Source: Candidatus Bathyarchaeota archaeon | GTDB lineage: Archaea; Thermoproteota; Bathyarchaeia; Bathyarchaeales; Bathyarchaeaceae | DNA length: 7,081 nt | Assembly (NCBI GenBank): GCA_003662715.1 | Contig: QMYO01000079.1 | Location: 1-7,081, forward strand | Direction: 5' to 3' | Part shown: positions 6,673 to 7,081 of the stretch, one piece after another | Layout: the number at the start of each line of letters is the position of its first letter | How positions within the stretch are numbered: position 1 is the first letter of the stretch | Notes under the pieces: model-generated | Seen by the model: the letters and a program-made list of their open reading frames with translations, nothing else | Database searches by the model: none | What the model was told of the DNA's origin: nothing | Made by a program: the position numbers and the translations under genes

Positions 6673-6680
6673 TTATAAAA
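6673..6680 (-). promoter_or_regulatory. TATA box of the sugar-transporter operon
   Basis: TTTTATAA on the minus strand predicts transcription starting near 6649-6651. That leaves a leader of about 15 bases before ATG 6634, or about 7 before ATG 6643. GGTGA at 6641-6637 is in that leader but only two bases from ATG 6634, which is tight. The box lies within the upstream extension of the open frame and so argues against the longer N-terminus. Confidence 0.6.
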
Positions 6681-6738
6681 CTTGTGTAACGCAGAAAATT
6701 CAAAATCTTAAATGCTCACAAACACATGCTCTACACGA

Positions 6739-6751
6739 TCTTCTAAGAAGA
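6739..6751. repeat. 13-bp perfect inverted repeat, possible operator
   Basis: TCTTCT and AGAAGA flank a single central A, about 60-75 bases upstream of the operon TATA box. The symmetry and position fit an upstream regulator site, but no second copy was found elsewhere in the window and a chance palindrome of this size is possible. Confidence 0.3.
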
Positions 6752-6780
6752 GCCACTTCATACTTTGGTTAAATTTTGCT

Positions 6781-6794
6781 TTAAACATGCTTAA
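6781..6794. repeat. 14-bp near-perfect palindrome, possible operator
   Basis: TTAA-A-CATG-C-TTAA is symmetrical except for one mismatched pair. It lies about 100 bases upstream of the operon TATA box. An operator role is only inferred from symmetry and location. Confidence 0.28.
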
Positions 6795-6915
6795 GTGGTC
6801 GCGCCTTTAGCTTTTTGGAAAATTTGAATTTTTCGCATGAGCTGTTAGCGACACCTAAATGAAACTGCAATAGGCGCAATGCACTGCTATTAGCAGCGAT
6901 TAATAAAATGTATGA

Positions 6916-7081
6916 AAGTAGGGGCTGGCGTGTTGGCTGTAACCCGCCTTCTGTTCACTGTGGCATTCGACTAATCGGGCTACCCACGCCTCTGGGTAGA
7001 CTCCTCACAGGCGTCTATTTGCCCTTTCCACTTGCAGGACGGCCGTTTCACCGTTTCCACCCAGCATTCTCAACAACTTAG
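6916..7081 (-). ncRNA. rnpB: RNase P RNA, archaeal type, 3' part (5' part beyond window)
   Basis: This is the catalytic RNA of RNase P, which matures tRNA 5' ends. Read on the minus strand, the segment carries the conserved 3' core in the right order. GAAACGGCCGUCC (7054-7042) is followed by GCAAGUGGAAAGGGCAAAUAG (7039-7019), comparable to the bacterial GCAAGGCCAAAUAG. Then come GGGUAG after a helix, UAGUCGAAUGCCACAG (comparable to bacterial UAGAUGAAUGACUG), and the P4 3' strand ACAGAAGGCGGGUUAC (6955-6940). The last element corresponds to bacterial ACAGAACCCGGCUUAU and is the universal CR-V region. GGCGGG in place of CCCGGC, with the ACGGCC context, fits an archaeal form. The 3' end is estimated from where conservation stops and the following AT-rich bases begin. 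The P4 5' partner (GAGGAAAGUC) and the P1 5' strand must lie past 7081. It shares orientation with the transporter operon but has its own transcript. Confidence 0.88.

Larger units (their letters stand above)
6635..6915. other. Non-coding region between rnpB and the transporter operon
   Basis: About 280 bases with no convincing gene on either strand and no tRNA-like cloverleaf that I can fold. It contains the operon TATA box (6673-6680) and four short inverted repeats: TCTTCT-A-AGAAGA (6739-6751), TTAA-A-CATG-C-TTAA (6781-6794), AAAATT-TG-AATTTT (6819-6832) and CTGCTA-T-TAGCAG (6884-6896). The first two lie upstream of the promoter, where activator sites would be expected. The last lies just past the rnpB 3' end and could be an RNA hairpin. 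Just downstream of rnpB on the minus strand, CATTTTATTA (6910-6901) is a weak candidate U-rich terminator. Confidence 0.6.

Noticed and set aside
6704..6915. tRNA or C/D-box small RNA between rnpB and the operon
   Set aside because: No cloverleaf with T-loop consensus, and no paired C and D boxes at suitable spacing, could be found on either strand.
1..7081. CRISPR array, insertion sequence, integrase or defence system
   Set aside because: No regularly spaced direct repeats, terminal inverted repeats, transposase/integrase motifs or nuclease modules are visible; the window is a metabolic and transport locus plus rnpB.

Overview
The window looks like an AT-rich stretch of an archaeal genome. 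Three things point to Archaea. The partial RNA gene at the right end has the conserved 3' core of an archaeal-type RNase P RNA. AT-rich TATA-like boxes lie about 25-35 bases upstream of the likely starts. Short GGTG(A) ribosome-binding sites are used with ATG and GTG starts. A thermophilic or deep-branching Thermoproteota or Bathyarchaeia-like lineage is plausible from the gene set (TreT beside a MalEFGK-type transporter), but that placement is inference.

Layout, left to right: (1) <1-1106, minus strand: most of a GT4 trehalose glycosyltransferring synthase (TreT), open to the left edge and missing its C-terminus. (2) 1107-1207: a 101-bp divergent promoter region. (3) 1208-2293, plus strand: a MalK/UgpC-type sugar-importer ATPase. 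(4) 2345-3556, plus strand: a clan GH-A, GH5-like intracellular glycoside hydrolase split by one in-frame TAA at 2768-2770. (5) 3557-3601: a short convergent gap. (6) 6634-3602, minus strand: a three-gene operon of membrane-anchored sugar-binding protein, MalF/UgpA-type permease and MalG/UgpE-type permease, with stop/start coupling at both junctions. (7) 6635-6915: a non-coding region with the operon's TATA box and several short palindromes. (8) About 6916->7081, minus strand: the 3' part of rnpB, whose 5' part lies outside the window.

Together the genes describe a sugar-uptake and sugar-conversion locus. The binding protein captures an oligosaccharide or disaccharide outside the cell, the two permeases form the channel, and the ATPase powers import. 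TreT interconverts trehalose with nucleotide-glucose plus glucose, and the GH5-like protein would hydrolyse a glycoside in the cytoplasm. Thermococcales are known to carry treT next to malEFG and malK in a trehalose/maltose locus, which supports a trehalose or related alpha-glucoside substrate here. The GH5-like gene is not part of that classic locus. No TrmB-type regulator is visible.

I see no CRISPR array, insertion sequence, phage gene or defence gene. The most unusual item is the hydrolase with a single clean nonsense codon between two otherwise well-preserved halves.
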